Source of the DNA: Ministeria vibrans ATCC 50519
Taxonomy: Eukaryota; Opisthokonta; Filasterea
Reading direction: 5' to 3'
Assembly: GCA_943704425.1 (NCBI GenBank)
Contig: CALSCP010002424.1
Coordinates: 37,476 to 68,042, forward strand
DNA length: 30,567 bases
Shown: positions 19,869-30,567 of the stretch, in pieces
Position numbering within the stretch: the stretch's first letter is position 1
Layout: every line of letters begins with the position of its first letter
The notes under the pieces: model-generated
Told to the model about the DNA's origin: nothing
The model's input: the letters and a program-made list of their open reading frames with translations, nothing else
Databases searched by the model: none
Program-made: the position numbers and the translations under genes

Positions 19869-19963
19869 AGAAAAAAAATGGTCAAGTCACAAGTGTGTCT
19901 GAACTATATCGCAAATTCGCAAACATTTTTCAAAACAATCATAATGAATCGCAAACATTTTAC
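19869..19963 (-). promoter_or_regulatory. Upstream region of the beta-helix gene
   Basis: 95 bp separate the calpain stop from the beta-helix start on the same strand. It carries an A run beside the ATG, TCGCAAATTCGC (19909-19920) that is also present before the nucleobindin gene, and ATCGCAAAC (19939-19957 area). On the sense strand GATTCATTATG lies about 80 bp upstream of the ATG. Confidence 0.4.
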
Positions 19964-22900
19964 TCAAGTGGACGTCAAATTGGACGAGTAGACAATCTCC
20001 AAGAGGATAGTGCCGGGGACATTCTTAATGTCAGCGTCCTTGCCGAAGAGACCCTTGCGCGACACAAGCGGACAGGTGAGCTTCAGACGCTCACCTTCGC
20101 GACGCGCATAGTCACTCACGTTCAGCTTTACTTCGCCCATGAAACGGTCGATGCCCAGATTGTGGTTCCACACTTGAACCTACAAGTACCTTTATTAGCA
20201 TTGAGCGGAAGTTTCATTGACGTACGGTGAGCACAGCGGAGTTGGGATTGCGCACGTAGAAGACATGCGACGAGTGGAACACGGGCTGCAGCGTGTCACG
20301 CACAATCGGAGACCGACTCTTACGTCCCTACACAAAGAGAGAAAAAAAAAGCTCGTGTGTGAGTGGGGCCACAAAAAGAGAGCGAGAGAGAGCGACAGAG
20401 AGAGAGAAAGAAGATGAATGTGATAGAGAGAAAGAAAGAAGAAAGAAACAATGTGATAGAGAAAGGAGCGAGAAAAAAACAATGCAATGGAGAAAGAGGG
20501 AGAAAGAAACAATGAGATACAAAAGAAGGGAAAAAGAATCAATGTAATAGAAGGGAGAGAGAAAGTAAGTGATAGAGAGAAGAAAGATGAAAAAGAAACG
20601 AAGAGAGAGGAACAAATAAAAGAGTGGGTATTGCACACATCATTACATACCTCACACTTGATGTACAGATAAGGATCAGCGCCCTTTCCCACAATGTCCT
20701 GCTTCTCCAGTCCAGCCGCAACATCACCCACCACAGTCAGCACTCCTTTCGGATCCTAACCACGCACGCACACACACAGACAAAACAGTCAATCACTCAC
20801 ACAGCACCAACACGCTCAATTCTCAGTCTTACCCCAGTCCACCATTTGTGACGAGGAGCCTCTCGCGCAAGCTTCTTTCCCTTATTAAAGTGCGATGTGA
20901 AGATCCGCAAAAGATATTGGCCCGTCTGCTTTGGCTCAAATGTCGTCGGAAGCACTGTGTACCGTCCCGCTTCCAAATGGAACCGCCCAAACACCTGAAA
21001 ATATTCATTTGGTTTGTTTCAGACTGCTCAAACGGACCCAATGACACCAATTAATGTGTCACAATACAAGCATATACACGGACAGGCACAAAAAAAGGCT
21101 TGCAAGTGACTCTCTCCATTCACATTTATATTAGGTGTCCCAATGGCAGACACACACAGTCGGACAGATTTCACTCTCTACTCTGTACCTCGCGTGAGTT
21201 GATGTACGTTGCCTTTGCGACAATCTCCGTCAACTCGTGTTTGCGGTACTTGCGGTTCTGGTCAACCTTCATCACCGCAAACCCAATCGAGAGGTTCTCG
21301 TCGCCGCCGTGCATGCTCTGCTTGCGCACGCGCCGATCCTGCTGCATCAGCGCAATCATCACATCCTGAACACAATGTCAGTGGTGGTGCAGTGTGTGTA
21401 TGCATGTGTGTAGGCATGTGTGTGTATGGTGTGCGTGATGTGTGTGAGTGTGTGTGTGTGTGTGATGTGTGTGACAGAGAGTCAGTAAGAGAGAGAGAGA
21501 GAGAGAAGTGTGATGGTCATTAACGAAAAGAGAGTGTGCATTGTGTTGAGAGAGTAAGAGTGTATGCTGCCATTCAATCACTCACTCACTCTCGCTCTCT
21601 CTCTTTTCTTTCTTACTCCTTCCTCCGTGTTGTCAAAGACATACTGCGAGTTTTCCTTGAGAAACGTGTCCTTGTGGTTGATGCATCCACCCGCAGTCCG
21701 TCCGCTTTCCCACTTTCCATGAAATTCCGTTTTGACCCATGTTTTGTGCAATCTATTCTCACACACACAACAAATCAGATACCATCCAATCTCTCTCCAT
21801 CTTCTTACGAGATATAACCCGTATTGACCAAATAGCAAATCTTCAAGTCGGTGAAGTGCTTGACAAAATCCTCCCAGGACATGAAGAACTCTCCGTCGTC
21901 GTCAACAACCACGCCCATCTTGTTCTGCTCCCGTGCCGAGATGGCCTCCCACTCGCGCGCACCGTCAGACCACGCCCCCGTCCACTCCTTCTGACCCCAC
22001 GGGTTGCGAATGCGCACAAGACGGTGCTTGGTGCCCCCAAGCACACTCGTCTTGATCTTCCGCACGTCCGTAATCGCGTACGCATGTCCAAACACAAGAC
22101 CGTTGCCCGCGTCCGCCTCAATCTTCGCATTGTCACCGCCATGCGAGATGCTGCAGCTCATCAGCGCTCCCCGCGCTCGCATTCGCATCAGTGTCTTCCA
22201 CAACGTCTTGTCTTCAATCTGTTTGCGTGTCTCTTCGCTCGTCAGGTCAATCTCCTCCGTCACGCCTCCCGTAAAGTCAACCAGTGCGTCCGCCGTGTTG
22301 CCCGAGTCCAGCGCCTCGTACGAGCCCGCCAGCTTGGCATACGCCTTCTCCAGCAGCGCCGTCCAAAACTCGTTGCCGTCCGATGAGTGCGCGTAGATGA
22401 GCGACCCGTCGTGCGTCGGCAGCTGGTCGTCAATGACCACGTCGGTCCACTTGCCAAAGCGGAAGAACCGAAAGTGGAACGCCCCCGTGTACTCCAGTGG
22501 CTTCTCGCTGCTCCACTCCTGCTTCTCATGGTCCGGCACCACCTTGTACAGAAACTACAGAAGACGCGGTGAGGGTTAGGGCGATGCACCGGGCACCGTC
22601 CAGCGCACACACGGTCGCTCTCACCTGCTTGTGGATGGCGAGCACGCTGACGGCCGCAATGAACCAGCAGTTGCCAACCTTCCCCTGCTTGATGTCGTGG
22701 CAGTCTGCCCCGCCAACAAACAAATGGGGGTTCGCGTCGAGATCCTGGAGTGTCCCACAGACAACACGGCAGAAAGGCAAAAGAAGACGCGTCAAGAAGC
22801 GAAACGAAAACGCAACGGCACGCGCCACACTCACCTTGGGCCGCTTCCACTCAATCTTTCCACCTCCCAGCGGATGTTTATTGAAGAACACCGAACTGTC

Positions 22901-23078
22901 CTACAGTTCACGGCGAAAGCGATGCGGAGAGGAGTGTGTTTGTGCATTGGCAAAGAATAAGCGAAAAAGTGCAAACCTGTGCGGGAAATTCAGGGTCCAC
23001 GAACAGTGTCCCCGTCGCCTGACAGTTGCTCTTAATCTTAGAGTAGCTCTGGCCCTTGAAGTTGACAATTTTAGGCAT
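19964..23078 (-). CDS. CAPN5: Calpain-5-type cysteine protease with C2 domain
   Basis: Ten minus-strand exons: 23078-22977, 22900-22835, 22744-22625, 22554-21809, 21752-21617, 21365-21189, 20994-20833, 20755-20651, 20327-20226, 20179-19964; 643 aa, the length of animal CAPN5. The N terminus has LFVDPEFPA and WKRPK. The protease core carries QGKVGNCWFIAA with Cys82, GHAYAITDVRK with His253 and RNPWGQKEW with Asn280, so the catalytic triad is intact. The C2-like domain III has GGCINHKDTF, YINSRE and TTFEPKQTGQYLLRIFT. A true C2 domain (GVLTVVGDVAAGL to WNHNLGIDRFMGEVKL) ends the protein, and no EF-hand domain is present. This is the CAPN5/6 (TRA-3) architecture of Ca2+-regulated limited proteolysis. 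It shares a 63-bp divergent promoter with RECQL4. Confidence 0.95.
20328..20650 (-). repeat. Degenerate minisatellite in calpain intron
   Basis: A 323-bp calpain intron. Bases 20395-20610 (plus strand) contain about eight copies of a unit close to GAAAGAAACAATGTGATAGA. The unit is the reverse complement of the one in the beta-helix intron at 17738-18055. Splice ends on the minus strand are GTATGT and TTTGTGTAG. Confidence 0.7.
21366..21616 (-). other. Calpain intron with TG and GA low complexity
   Basis: A 251-bp intron with TG-rich sequence at 21390-21470, AGAG at 21489-21508 and CTCACTCACTCTCGCTCTCT at 21583-21602. Its ends, GTAAGAAAG and GTGTTCAG on the minus strand, join EEG to DVMIAL. 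Confidence 0.6.
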
Positions 23079-23141
23079 ATTTTGACTGTAAAATAATGAG
23101 AATGTAAAAATTTAATTTTATTCATACTATTTGTTGTTGTG
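23079..23141. promoter_or_regulatory. 63-bp divergent promoter, CAPN5 and RECQL4
   Basis: Only 63 bp lie between the opposing ATG codons. The plus-strand side has TTTTATTCATACT ending 15 bp before the RECQL4 ATG; the minus-strand side has ATTCTCATTATTTTAC. The region is about 80% A+T. Both 5' UTRs and the core promoter must fit here unless transcription starts lie inside the opposite gene. Confidence 0.55.
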
Positions 23142-23646
23142 ATGGACGAGCTGCGCCTACAGCTCAAGCGGTTCGAAGCCGAGTTCCGCGATGCTCACAA
23201 TGATCGACTACCCACTCGAGAAGAGGTGAAGGCGATGCCAGAAATCTGTAAGAATCATAAAACAACACACACTGCGCTTGTCGCATCTCTGTCGGCTTCT
23301 CGCCGTCGCGCGGCATCGTTTCTCACCGTCATTCGAACACATCCTGTTGTTTAGATGCACTCTACCGGGAATACCGTGAGGCAAAGGTCGCAGCAGCGCC
23401 GACCAAAGCAGTCGACACCAAACGCCTTTCGCCCCCGCCCCAGCCCTCTGAGAAGCCTCCAAAGCCCATCCGTGGCATCGAGCCATTTAGTGATGTGCTC
23501 AACCACAGTGTGTGGACGGCAGAGGTCAAGCGTCGAGCTGTGGCGGCTCAGCAGAAGAAAGATTCGAAAAAGGCGCGCAAGCTTTCGTTCAGCGCCACTT
23601 CCTTTCGTCCTGTCAACCATGTGAGTCTCTTGCCTATGATGGCCTG

Positions 23647-23737
<91 letters not shown>

Positions 23738-26700
23738 CTGACTCTTGCTTGTAGTTGTCGCAGGAGGAGAGTGTCGCAAGCAAGGATGGCTCGACGCAGA
23801 ACAGTATTGGAGGTCTCGTTGCTCCAGCACCTCAATTGACTTCTACAACAGCTGCAACAGCATCCTTTACTTCATTACTAACGAACACTGTCGCTGCAGC
23901 ACCCTCTCCCGCTAGTACTATCAGCACGACCAGCAAAACATCCTTGTTTTCATTGCTTTTGAAACGCTCTCATTCGGTCACTTCCGTCACGGACAATTTG
24001 CCCTCCTCTTCCTCTTCAGGTGGACTTGTTGCCCCACCTAGATCACCAACTCTTTCTTCTCAATCACATAACCACGGCGACTACGACTGCGACGACAACG
24101 ACGATATTGACATGCACGAAGCGTACCAAGGCAGCTATGACTGCGCCACAATGGAAGAGAGTCCCGACTACGGGCATGACCCAAATGACTGCGACGACGA
24201 TGGCTACGACGACAACGACAACTACGACAACGTCGACTACAATGCTTTTGATTCCTACTACGACGACGAACACGACAATGACAACAACGACGACAACGTC
24301 CACGACCTTTCCTCCGACCCTCTTTGCTTTGTACTGCCACCACCTTCTTCTTCTCGCTCACGCACGCTGCGGTTTGCCGGCATGCCCGAACCATCGCTCG
24401 AACCGACGATACGCAAACGAGAGCGGAACGATTCGGACGACGACGAGTTAGGGGGCGAGTACCGTGGCGGCAAGGGCAAAACAGAGCGGAAGACGACGAC
24501 AAAGCGAGAGCGCGACGAGGGACTCGTATCCAAGTACGGTCTTGTGAGTGCCAACTTTGTGCGTATGGACTTGCGCAAACGCTCGTTTCGTGGTGGACGT
24601 GGCGGGCGAGGTGGACGCTTTTCGAAGATTCCTGGATGGAAGCATGGTGTCAGGACGGGCAAGTCGCGCGGTGGTGGGTCTGCGTCGCAGAAGAAGAAGG
24701 CGAAGCAATCGCACGGTGCTGCTGGTGATGGGGTGTTTGAAGACGACGATGATGTGGTGTCGGCTGTGCCCCGTCGCTACGGTCTCACTGCCGACGAAGA
24801 CGACGATGGCATGCAGCAGGAACCGGCTCCTGAGGAGTTGCAGTCGTCCCTTGCCGTTCTTTCGGTGCCCACCATGACTCTCTTGCCCGCCACAAGCACA
24901 AGCACAAGCACAAGCACAAGCACAACAAGCACAAGCACAAGCACAACAAGCACAACAAGCACAAGCACAAGTACAAGCACGAATGCTATTCATTGTGTGG
25001 AGCGAGTCACGGTGGAACCCAAGGTACTGGCTGAGCTGGACGCGGACCAGTTGCGCAAGGCCTTGAAAGAGCTGTACAAGTTTAAGGATTTCCGCGAAGG
25101 GCAGTTGGACGCCGTGGAGCGTGTTGTAGCGGGCCGCTCGACGATGGTGGTGCTCAGTACGGGCGCAGGCAAGTCGTTGTGCTATCAGCTACCAGCCTTT
25201 GTGTTTGGGTCGCGCATGCATTGTGTCACCCTTGTGGTGTCGCCCTTGGTTTCACTCATGCAAGACCAAGTGTCGCGCCTGCCCCGCGGTCTCACCGGTG
25301 ACTTTTTCCACTCGGGCCAGAGCCGCACAGAGCGCGAGAAGATTGTGACGGGCTTGCGTGCGGGTCGCATCAAGATTCTTTACGTGTCGCCCGAGACACT
25401 CTGCAGTGAGTCATTTCTATCGCTGCATCGCTCGGGTGCCCTTCCGCCCGTTGTTCTTGGCTGTGTCGACGAGGCGCACTGCGTGAGCGAGTGGTCTCAC
25501 AACTTTCGTCCAGCCTACCTGCGCGTCCACCGTGTCATGCGTGACCAGTTGGGTTGTCGCTCGGTGCTTGGCCTGACAGCAACCGCCACCGCCGCCTGTC
25601 TTACGTCGGTCATGCAACAACTCCAGATTGCGGATGAGGATCTCATTAAGGGTTCGCCCATGCCACGCAATTTGGTTCTGACTGCGTCGATGGACACTGA
25701 TCGACGTCACGGCGTGCTCACGTTGCTCAAGTCGGCGCCCTTTCAAGGTGCCTGCATCATTTACGTGGCACGTCAGGCGCAGGCCAACGAAGTTGCTGCG
25801 CACCTCCGTACCGTCGGCAAGATTGATGCGAGTGCGTATCATGCGGGGCTCAATGCGCGTGAACGACGGGGCATCCAGACGCGCTTTATGAGTGGCACCA
25901 CGCGCGTGATTGTCGCAACCATTGCCTTTGGAATGGGACTCGACAAGAGCAACGTGCGCAGCGTCATTCACTATTCGCTTCCGCGTTCCATCGAGTCGTA
26001 TGTGCAGGAGGTGGGTCGCGCGGGACGAGACGGCCAAGAGGCGCGCTGTCACGTCTTCTTGGCGACCGAGGATTTCCACAAGCTGCGCACTCATGCGTTT
26101 GGTGCAAACACCGATGCGCCCACAGTTCGTCGGTTGCTCTCATTGCTCTATGGGCGCAAAGGTGAGAAGATGGCGGTGATGCGTGGTGGTGGTGGTGGTG
26201 GTGGTGGTGGTGGCAATGTGGAAGGGCACTTTGTGGCGATTGATTTGGATGCAGTTGAGTTGGACCTGGATTGTCGACGCGAAGTCATTACGACGGTTTT
26301 GTCGTACCTCGACGGTGCCGGAGAGGTCACAATGTTGCCACAGATTCAGCGAACGGCGCTGGTGCGCTATCGACAGCGACAGACGAGCACGGCCGATGCG
26401 GGAGCGGAGCCGGTGCTGCAGGCAGTGGGGCGGGTGGGCACGTCGGAGGGTGACCGCACACGCGTGGACATGGCACACCTGGCGAACGAGCTTGGGGCGG
26501 ACGTGCGCACGGCACGACGACAACTTGAAGCGGCCGTCAATGACGGGATTATCTCAGTGGAGTACAATGGCTGGTCACCACTGGTGCGCGTACACAAGGC
26601 ACAGCCACCCACGGGTCTGCACGTGGCCATTTCGCGCAAACTGGTACGACTGCAGCGCCTGCAGTTGAGCAAGTTGGACGCGGTGCACGAGTTGTTCCGC

Positions 26701-27147
26701 GAAGCGATTGGCTCAGAGAGTCTTTCGAGTCGCCAGTTGCACTGTATCGGAACGAATGGCGAGCGATGTGCCGATGTGCGTACGGCCATGAGCGATTTGA
26801 TTCGTGCGGGCGTGTTTGCCTACTTTGACGCGAAGCCTGATGACGACGAGAGTGGCGGAGGCAATGACGACGACAATGTGAACGAGGACGACGACGATAG
26901 CGGTGTCAAGTCGGGGTTGCGAAAGGATCAGGAGCTTGCTCTGGAACGCGACATCCACTCGTTTATTGTGACAAACGGCGCACAGGTGCCCTCGTCGCTG
27001 GCGGTGGCGCGCATTTTCCAGGGTATTCAGAGTCCGCGCTACTCGGCGCTTGACTGGTACCGCCAACCTATGTGGGGGCGCTATGTCGACGTTGACTTTC
27101 GCTGGTTGCTTTGTGCTGTGCGTCGAGCGCGTCTCACCAAAGTGTAG
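23142..27147 (+). CDS. RECQL4: RecQ DNA helicase with Sld2-like N terminus
   Basis: Exons 23142-23247, 23355-23620 and 23755-27147 give 1254 aa. The head (MDELRLQLKRFEAEFR to YALYREYR) is the Sld2 homology found only in RECQL4, which takes part in CMG/replication initiation. Then come an acidic Asp/Asn/Tyr-rich tract (about 229-306), an RGG box (about 400-412) and a Ser-Thr repeat (about 504-533). The helicase has FREGQLDAV, STGAGKSLCYQ (about 591), DEAH with WSHNFRP (about 696), LTATAT and QEVGRAGRDGQ (about 876). The C terminus (SSLAVARIFQGIQSPRY) is the RECQL4-specific end. The zinc-cysteine cluster expected after the helicase appears absent; a ten-Gly run stands there. The ORF beginning at TTG 23755 is not a start but the third exon. 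Confidence 0.95.
23621..23754 (+). repeat. RECQL4 intron with (GT)n
   Basis: A 134-bp intron with about 42 GT units (23651-23735), donor GTGAGT and acceptor TTGCTTGTAG. It is read through in two frames as Val-Cys repeats, which are not protein. Confidence 0.85.
24889..24982 (+). repeat. Coding (AAGCAC)n repeat in RECQL4
   Basis: ACAAGC/AGCACA units encode Thr-Ser alternation between the basic region and the helicase domain. Occasional ACAACAAGC interruptions break the period. It probably forms a disordered, possibly phosphorylated linker. Confidence 0.8.
26184..26213 (+). repeat. Coding (GGT)10 run in RECQL4
   Basis: Ten consecutive GGT codons encode poly-Gly at about residue 935, directly after the helicase core. 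Confidence 0.85.
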
Positions 27148-27344
27148 ATATTATTTATGATTGTTGTAATTACCTTTTTGAGCTTGTAATTAAAATAATA
27201 CTATTGGCATAAGTCATAATGAAAGATGAGAAAATCGCCAGTGTTTGAAAATGGGGGCAATTTGGGATTGAATGTTCTTGACTAAATTTCTTTCAGACTT
27301 CAGTTCACTCACTGAAACTGATTCTTTTGCAAAAAACAAAAAAC
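27148..27344 (+). promoter_or_regulatory. Spacer and upstream region of fumarase gene
   Basis: 197 bp. AT-rich RECQL4 3' sequence (ATTATTTATGATTG, TAATTAAAATAATA) is followed by a G-run segment (GAAAATGGGGGCAATTTGGG) and, near the fumarase start, CTTTCAGACTTCAGTTCACT. No gene is visible. Confidence 0.4.
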
Positions 27345-29352
27345 ATGACACAACGCGAAGAACGGGACTCTATGGGCACCGTTATGGTTGACTCGACGCG
27401 GCTGTGGGGCGCCCAAACGCAGCGATCGCTCGAATTCTTTTCGATTGGCACTGAACACTTTCCTCGCGGTATGGATCAAAGCCAGCGCGCCTGCTTCGTC
27501 CATGTAGTGCGTGCCAACTGATGTAAATGCATGATGGGTGTAGAGATGATCCGGGCTCTTGGAATCCTCAAAAAGGTGTCAAACAGCGATGGGACAACCT
27601 CGCACTGATCGCTGAGCCTTTGTGTGTGTGTGTCTCTCTCTAGGCGGCGGCTCTGGCCAATGGCGAGCTGGGGCTGCTACCCAACGAGCGCGTGGACTTG
27701 ATTGTGCGTGCGGCAGACGAGGTTATTGCGGGGGAGCTGGACGAGCACTTTCCGCTGTTTGTGTGGCAGACGGGGTCGGGCACACAGACCAACATGAACA
27801 CCAACGAAGTGATTGCGAACCGCGCAATCCAGCTGGCGGGCGGTGTTCTTGGCTCCAAGACACCCATTCACCCCAACGATCACGGTGAGGGTTTCAAAGG
27901 GAGCGATTGAGGCTAAACTGATGTTTTGTGCAATAGTCAACTTTGGACAGTCGTCCAATGACACGTTTCCCACTGCAATGCACATTGCAGTGGCTGAGTC
28001 TGCCCAAGTAAGTAGAAAAAGAAAGAAGAAGTAGACAAGCAAATTTAATGGAGAGGGGTGTAGAAACTGCGGGCGGAACTGGTCGCAATGCAGACACAAC
28101 TGGAGAAGCACAGTTCGGATTGGGGGCACATTGTGAAGATTGGACGGACACACTTGATGGATGCGACGCCACTGACAGTGGGGCAAGAGTGGAGTGCGTA
28201 TGCGGAGCAGATGCGAAAGGGCATTGAGCGACTTGACAGTGCGCTCGCGGGAGTGTATGAGTTGGCATTAGGTATACTGCGTGTATATGTGTGTAGCGTG
28301 TCATAAATATGCTATGCGTAGGAGGAACTGCGGTTGGCACTGGGCTTAACACACACTGTGAGTATGCCGAGAGAGGCGCAGCAGTCATTGCGCGTCTCAC
28401 TGGTCTGCCCTTTCGCACTGGTACTGAAAAATTACTCCAACCGATTTAGCAGAGAAACTTGTATTAATTATTGTGTGGGGATTTCAGCTGTGAATAAGTT
28501 TGAGGCACTGGGGAGCAATGATGGACTGGTGTTTGTGCACGGAGCACTTAAGACGATTGCGTGTGGGCTGATGAAGATGGCCAATGATGTGCGACTGTTG
28601 GGCAGTGGACCACGCTGTGGATTGGGAGAAGTACACACAAACAGAGAGAGAGAGAGAGAGGAGAGAGAGGAGAGAGAGGAGAAAGTAGCAAAGTGACAGA
28701 GAGAAGAAGAAGAAGAAGAAGAAGAAGAAGAAGAAGAAGAAGAAGAAGAACAAAAGGATAGAATAAGAAACAAAGGATTGACACACTTTTGTTTGTAGTT
28801 GACTCTGCCCTCGAATGAGCCTGGCTCGTCGATCATGCCGGGCAAAGTGAACCCGACGCAGAGCGAAGCACTGACAATGGTCTGTGCTCAAGTGCTGGGC
28901 AATGATACTGCAGTCAATGTGGGCGGTGCCAGTGGCCATTTGCAGCTCAATGTGTTCCGTCCGATGATGCTATTGAATGTGTTGCAGTCCCTGCGCCTTT
29001 TGACCGATGCGTCGTCCAATTTCCGTCGGTTTTGTGTTCAAGGTACGTCTCCTGTGACATGATAACATGTTTTGTCACAATATATATATTATATAATTAT
29101 ATATTATTTTAATTTTTTTTAGGGATTGTTCCGAACGAGGAAAACATCAGTGCGCATTTGCGCAACTCACTCATGCTCGTCACTGCACTCAACCGCCACA
29201 TTGGCTACGACAGCGCCGCGCGCATTGCCAAAAAGGCCCATGCTGAGGGGACAACACTGCGTGAGGCTGCAGAGGCACTGGGATTGGTCACGCCCGATCA
29301 GTTTGATCAGTGGGTTGTGCCTGTCGACATGACTCATCCCTCCACTGAATGA
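27345..29352 (+). CDS. FH: Class II fumarate hydratase
   Basis: Nine exons: 27345-27468, 27544-27575, 27644-27884, 27937-28007, 28064-28271, 28322-28420, 28488-28630, 28799-29042, 29123-29352; 463 aa. It converts fumarate to malate in the TCA cycle and in cytosolic fumarate recycling. Motifs in order: [66 protein letters not shown] with the catalytic His, [13 protein letters not shown] and the fumarase signature [13 protein letters not shown] with the catalytic Ser. The domain begins almost at residue 1, so as modelled there is no mitochondrial targeting peptide; an additional upstream exon is possible but none is evident. HVNFGQ replaces the usual HVNKSQ. Three very short exons were placed by phase and homology (for example 27544-27575). 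Confidence 0.95.
28631..28798 (+). repeat. Fumarase intron with (GA)n and (AAG)n
   Basis: A 168-bp intron. AG repeats at 28641-28681 are followed by about 16 AAG units (28703-28750), giving a pure-purine sense strand, then the acceptor TTGTTTGTAG. Donor GTACAC. Confidence 0.85.
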
Positions 29353-29725
29353 AAAACACCGAAATCTTGTCGGATCCTGCCCGATCTTGCGCCCACACAA
29401 TCACAGCATACACTACTTGTATGCTGTTTTAAGAACCAATGTGTTATATTCAACCGTCGTGTGGACGTGCGGTGTGACGTGAATGAGTAAATCCCGATCA
29501 CTCAAGTTGAGTCGGGCCCTCGAAGAAAAACACCCCTGCGCACCGCAACACTCTCTACGTTTAGTCCACAAACCAACTTCCAAGTGTACCCTTTAGATCG
29601 CAGCTTGAAATTCCCTTGATTCGACCCACAGTCTTGCTCTAAGCAAAACCTACTATTCAAACCTATTCACCTCAACTCACTCCAAAGTCTAAACAGTCAG
29701 TCAAACTTTTGTTCCTCCTCTCAAA
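29353..29725 (+). promoter_or_regulatory. Intergenic region between FH and Ras
   Basis: 373 bp without a gene. It has a perfect 9-bp hairpin with 7-nt loop at 29403-29427, followed by TTT, 50 bp after the fumarase stop. A second imperfect hairpin is at 29493-29516. The Ras side is C-rich with few G residues (29640-29725: repeated CTCAACTCACTCC-like sequence), which could be 5' leader. Confidence 0.5.

Positions 29726-30567
<842 letters not shown>

Noticed and set aside
23548-23835. ORFs full of His-Thr or Val-Cys repeats
   Set aside because: They are translations of the (GT)n intron tract; the same applies at 5615-5958, 8498-9001 and 21378-21581.
25417-26094. Long antisense ORF (225 codons) opposite the RECQL4 helicase domain
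   Set aside because: It is the complement of a highly conserved coding region; no recognisable motif, and its openness follows from codon use of the sense gene.
23755-27147. RECQL4 starting at TTG 23755 as an independent gene
   Set aside because: An intron acceptor directly precedes it, and two upstream exons supply the Sld2-like head in frame.

Overview
This window is nuclear DNA from a eukaryote with a compact, intron-rich genome. Every multi-exon gene has GT...AG introns, mostly 46-110 bp, and the genes lie on both strands with very short spacers. No rRNA, tRNA, CRISPR array, operon or transposon is recognisable. The gene set points to a unicellular eukaryote, perhaps of amorphean grade: full-length calpain-5-type protease, nucleobindin, gankyrin/PSMD10, RECQL4 with an Sld2 head, ABCF3, ArfGAP2/3, and a Ras whose P-loop resembles amoebozoan Ras. 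The lineage is an inference and I do not name a species.

Layout: (1) 103-558 +, last exon of an unidentified coiled-coil gene; (2) 793-2449 +, secreted sialate O-acetylesterase; (3) 2587-4860 -, ArfGAP2/3; (4) 5017-5842 +, small one-TM protein resembling complex I NDUFB4; (5) 6123-9577 +, ABCF3/GCN20; (6) 9948-11664 +, nucleobindin; (7) 11730-12511 -, PSMD10; (8) 12656-14345 +, secreted sulfatase; (9) 14525-15524 +, secreted EF-hand protein; (10) 15570-16519 -, GET2/CAMLG-like receptor; (11) 16612-17402 +, unknown coiled-coil protein; (12) 17437-19868 -, secreted right-handed beta-helix, GH110-like; (13) 19964-23078 -, CAPN5-type calpain; (14) 23142-27147 +, RECQL4; (15) 27345-29352 +, class II fumarase; (16) 29726 to past the window end +, a Ras gene whose exons lie in the order 1-3-4-2.

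The genes do not form one pathway. There is a recurrent secretory theme: three glycan-directed secreted proteins (SIAE, sulfatase, beta-helix) and several trafficking or ER/Golgi proteins (ArfGAP2/3, GET2-like, nucleobindin, secreted EF-hand). Four gene pairs are divergent over 63-156 bp and four are convergent over 34-137 bp, so promoters and 3' ends must be very short or shared.

The most striking observation is the permuted Ras gene. Its splice phases fit only the order 1-2-3-4, so the linear locus cannot be spliced into a normal Ras. Long poly-T or poly-A tracts occur in the introns at the breakpoints and at the window end, which makes misassembly the leading explanation and true exon scrambling the exciting alternative. 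Other points of interest are the eukaryotic GH110-like beta-helix, a RECQL4 that seems to lack its zinc-binding cysteines, a divergent GET2-like gene, and one degenerate minisatellite found in three introns.
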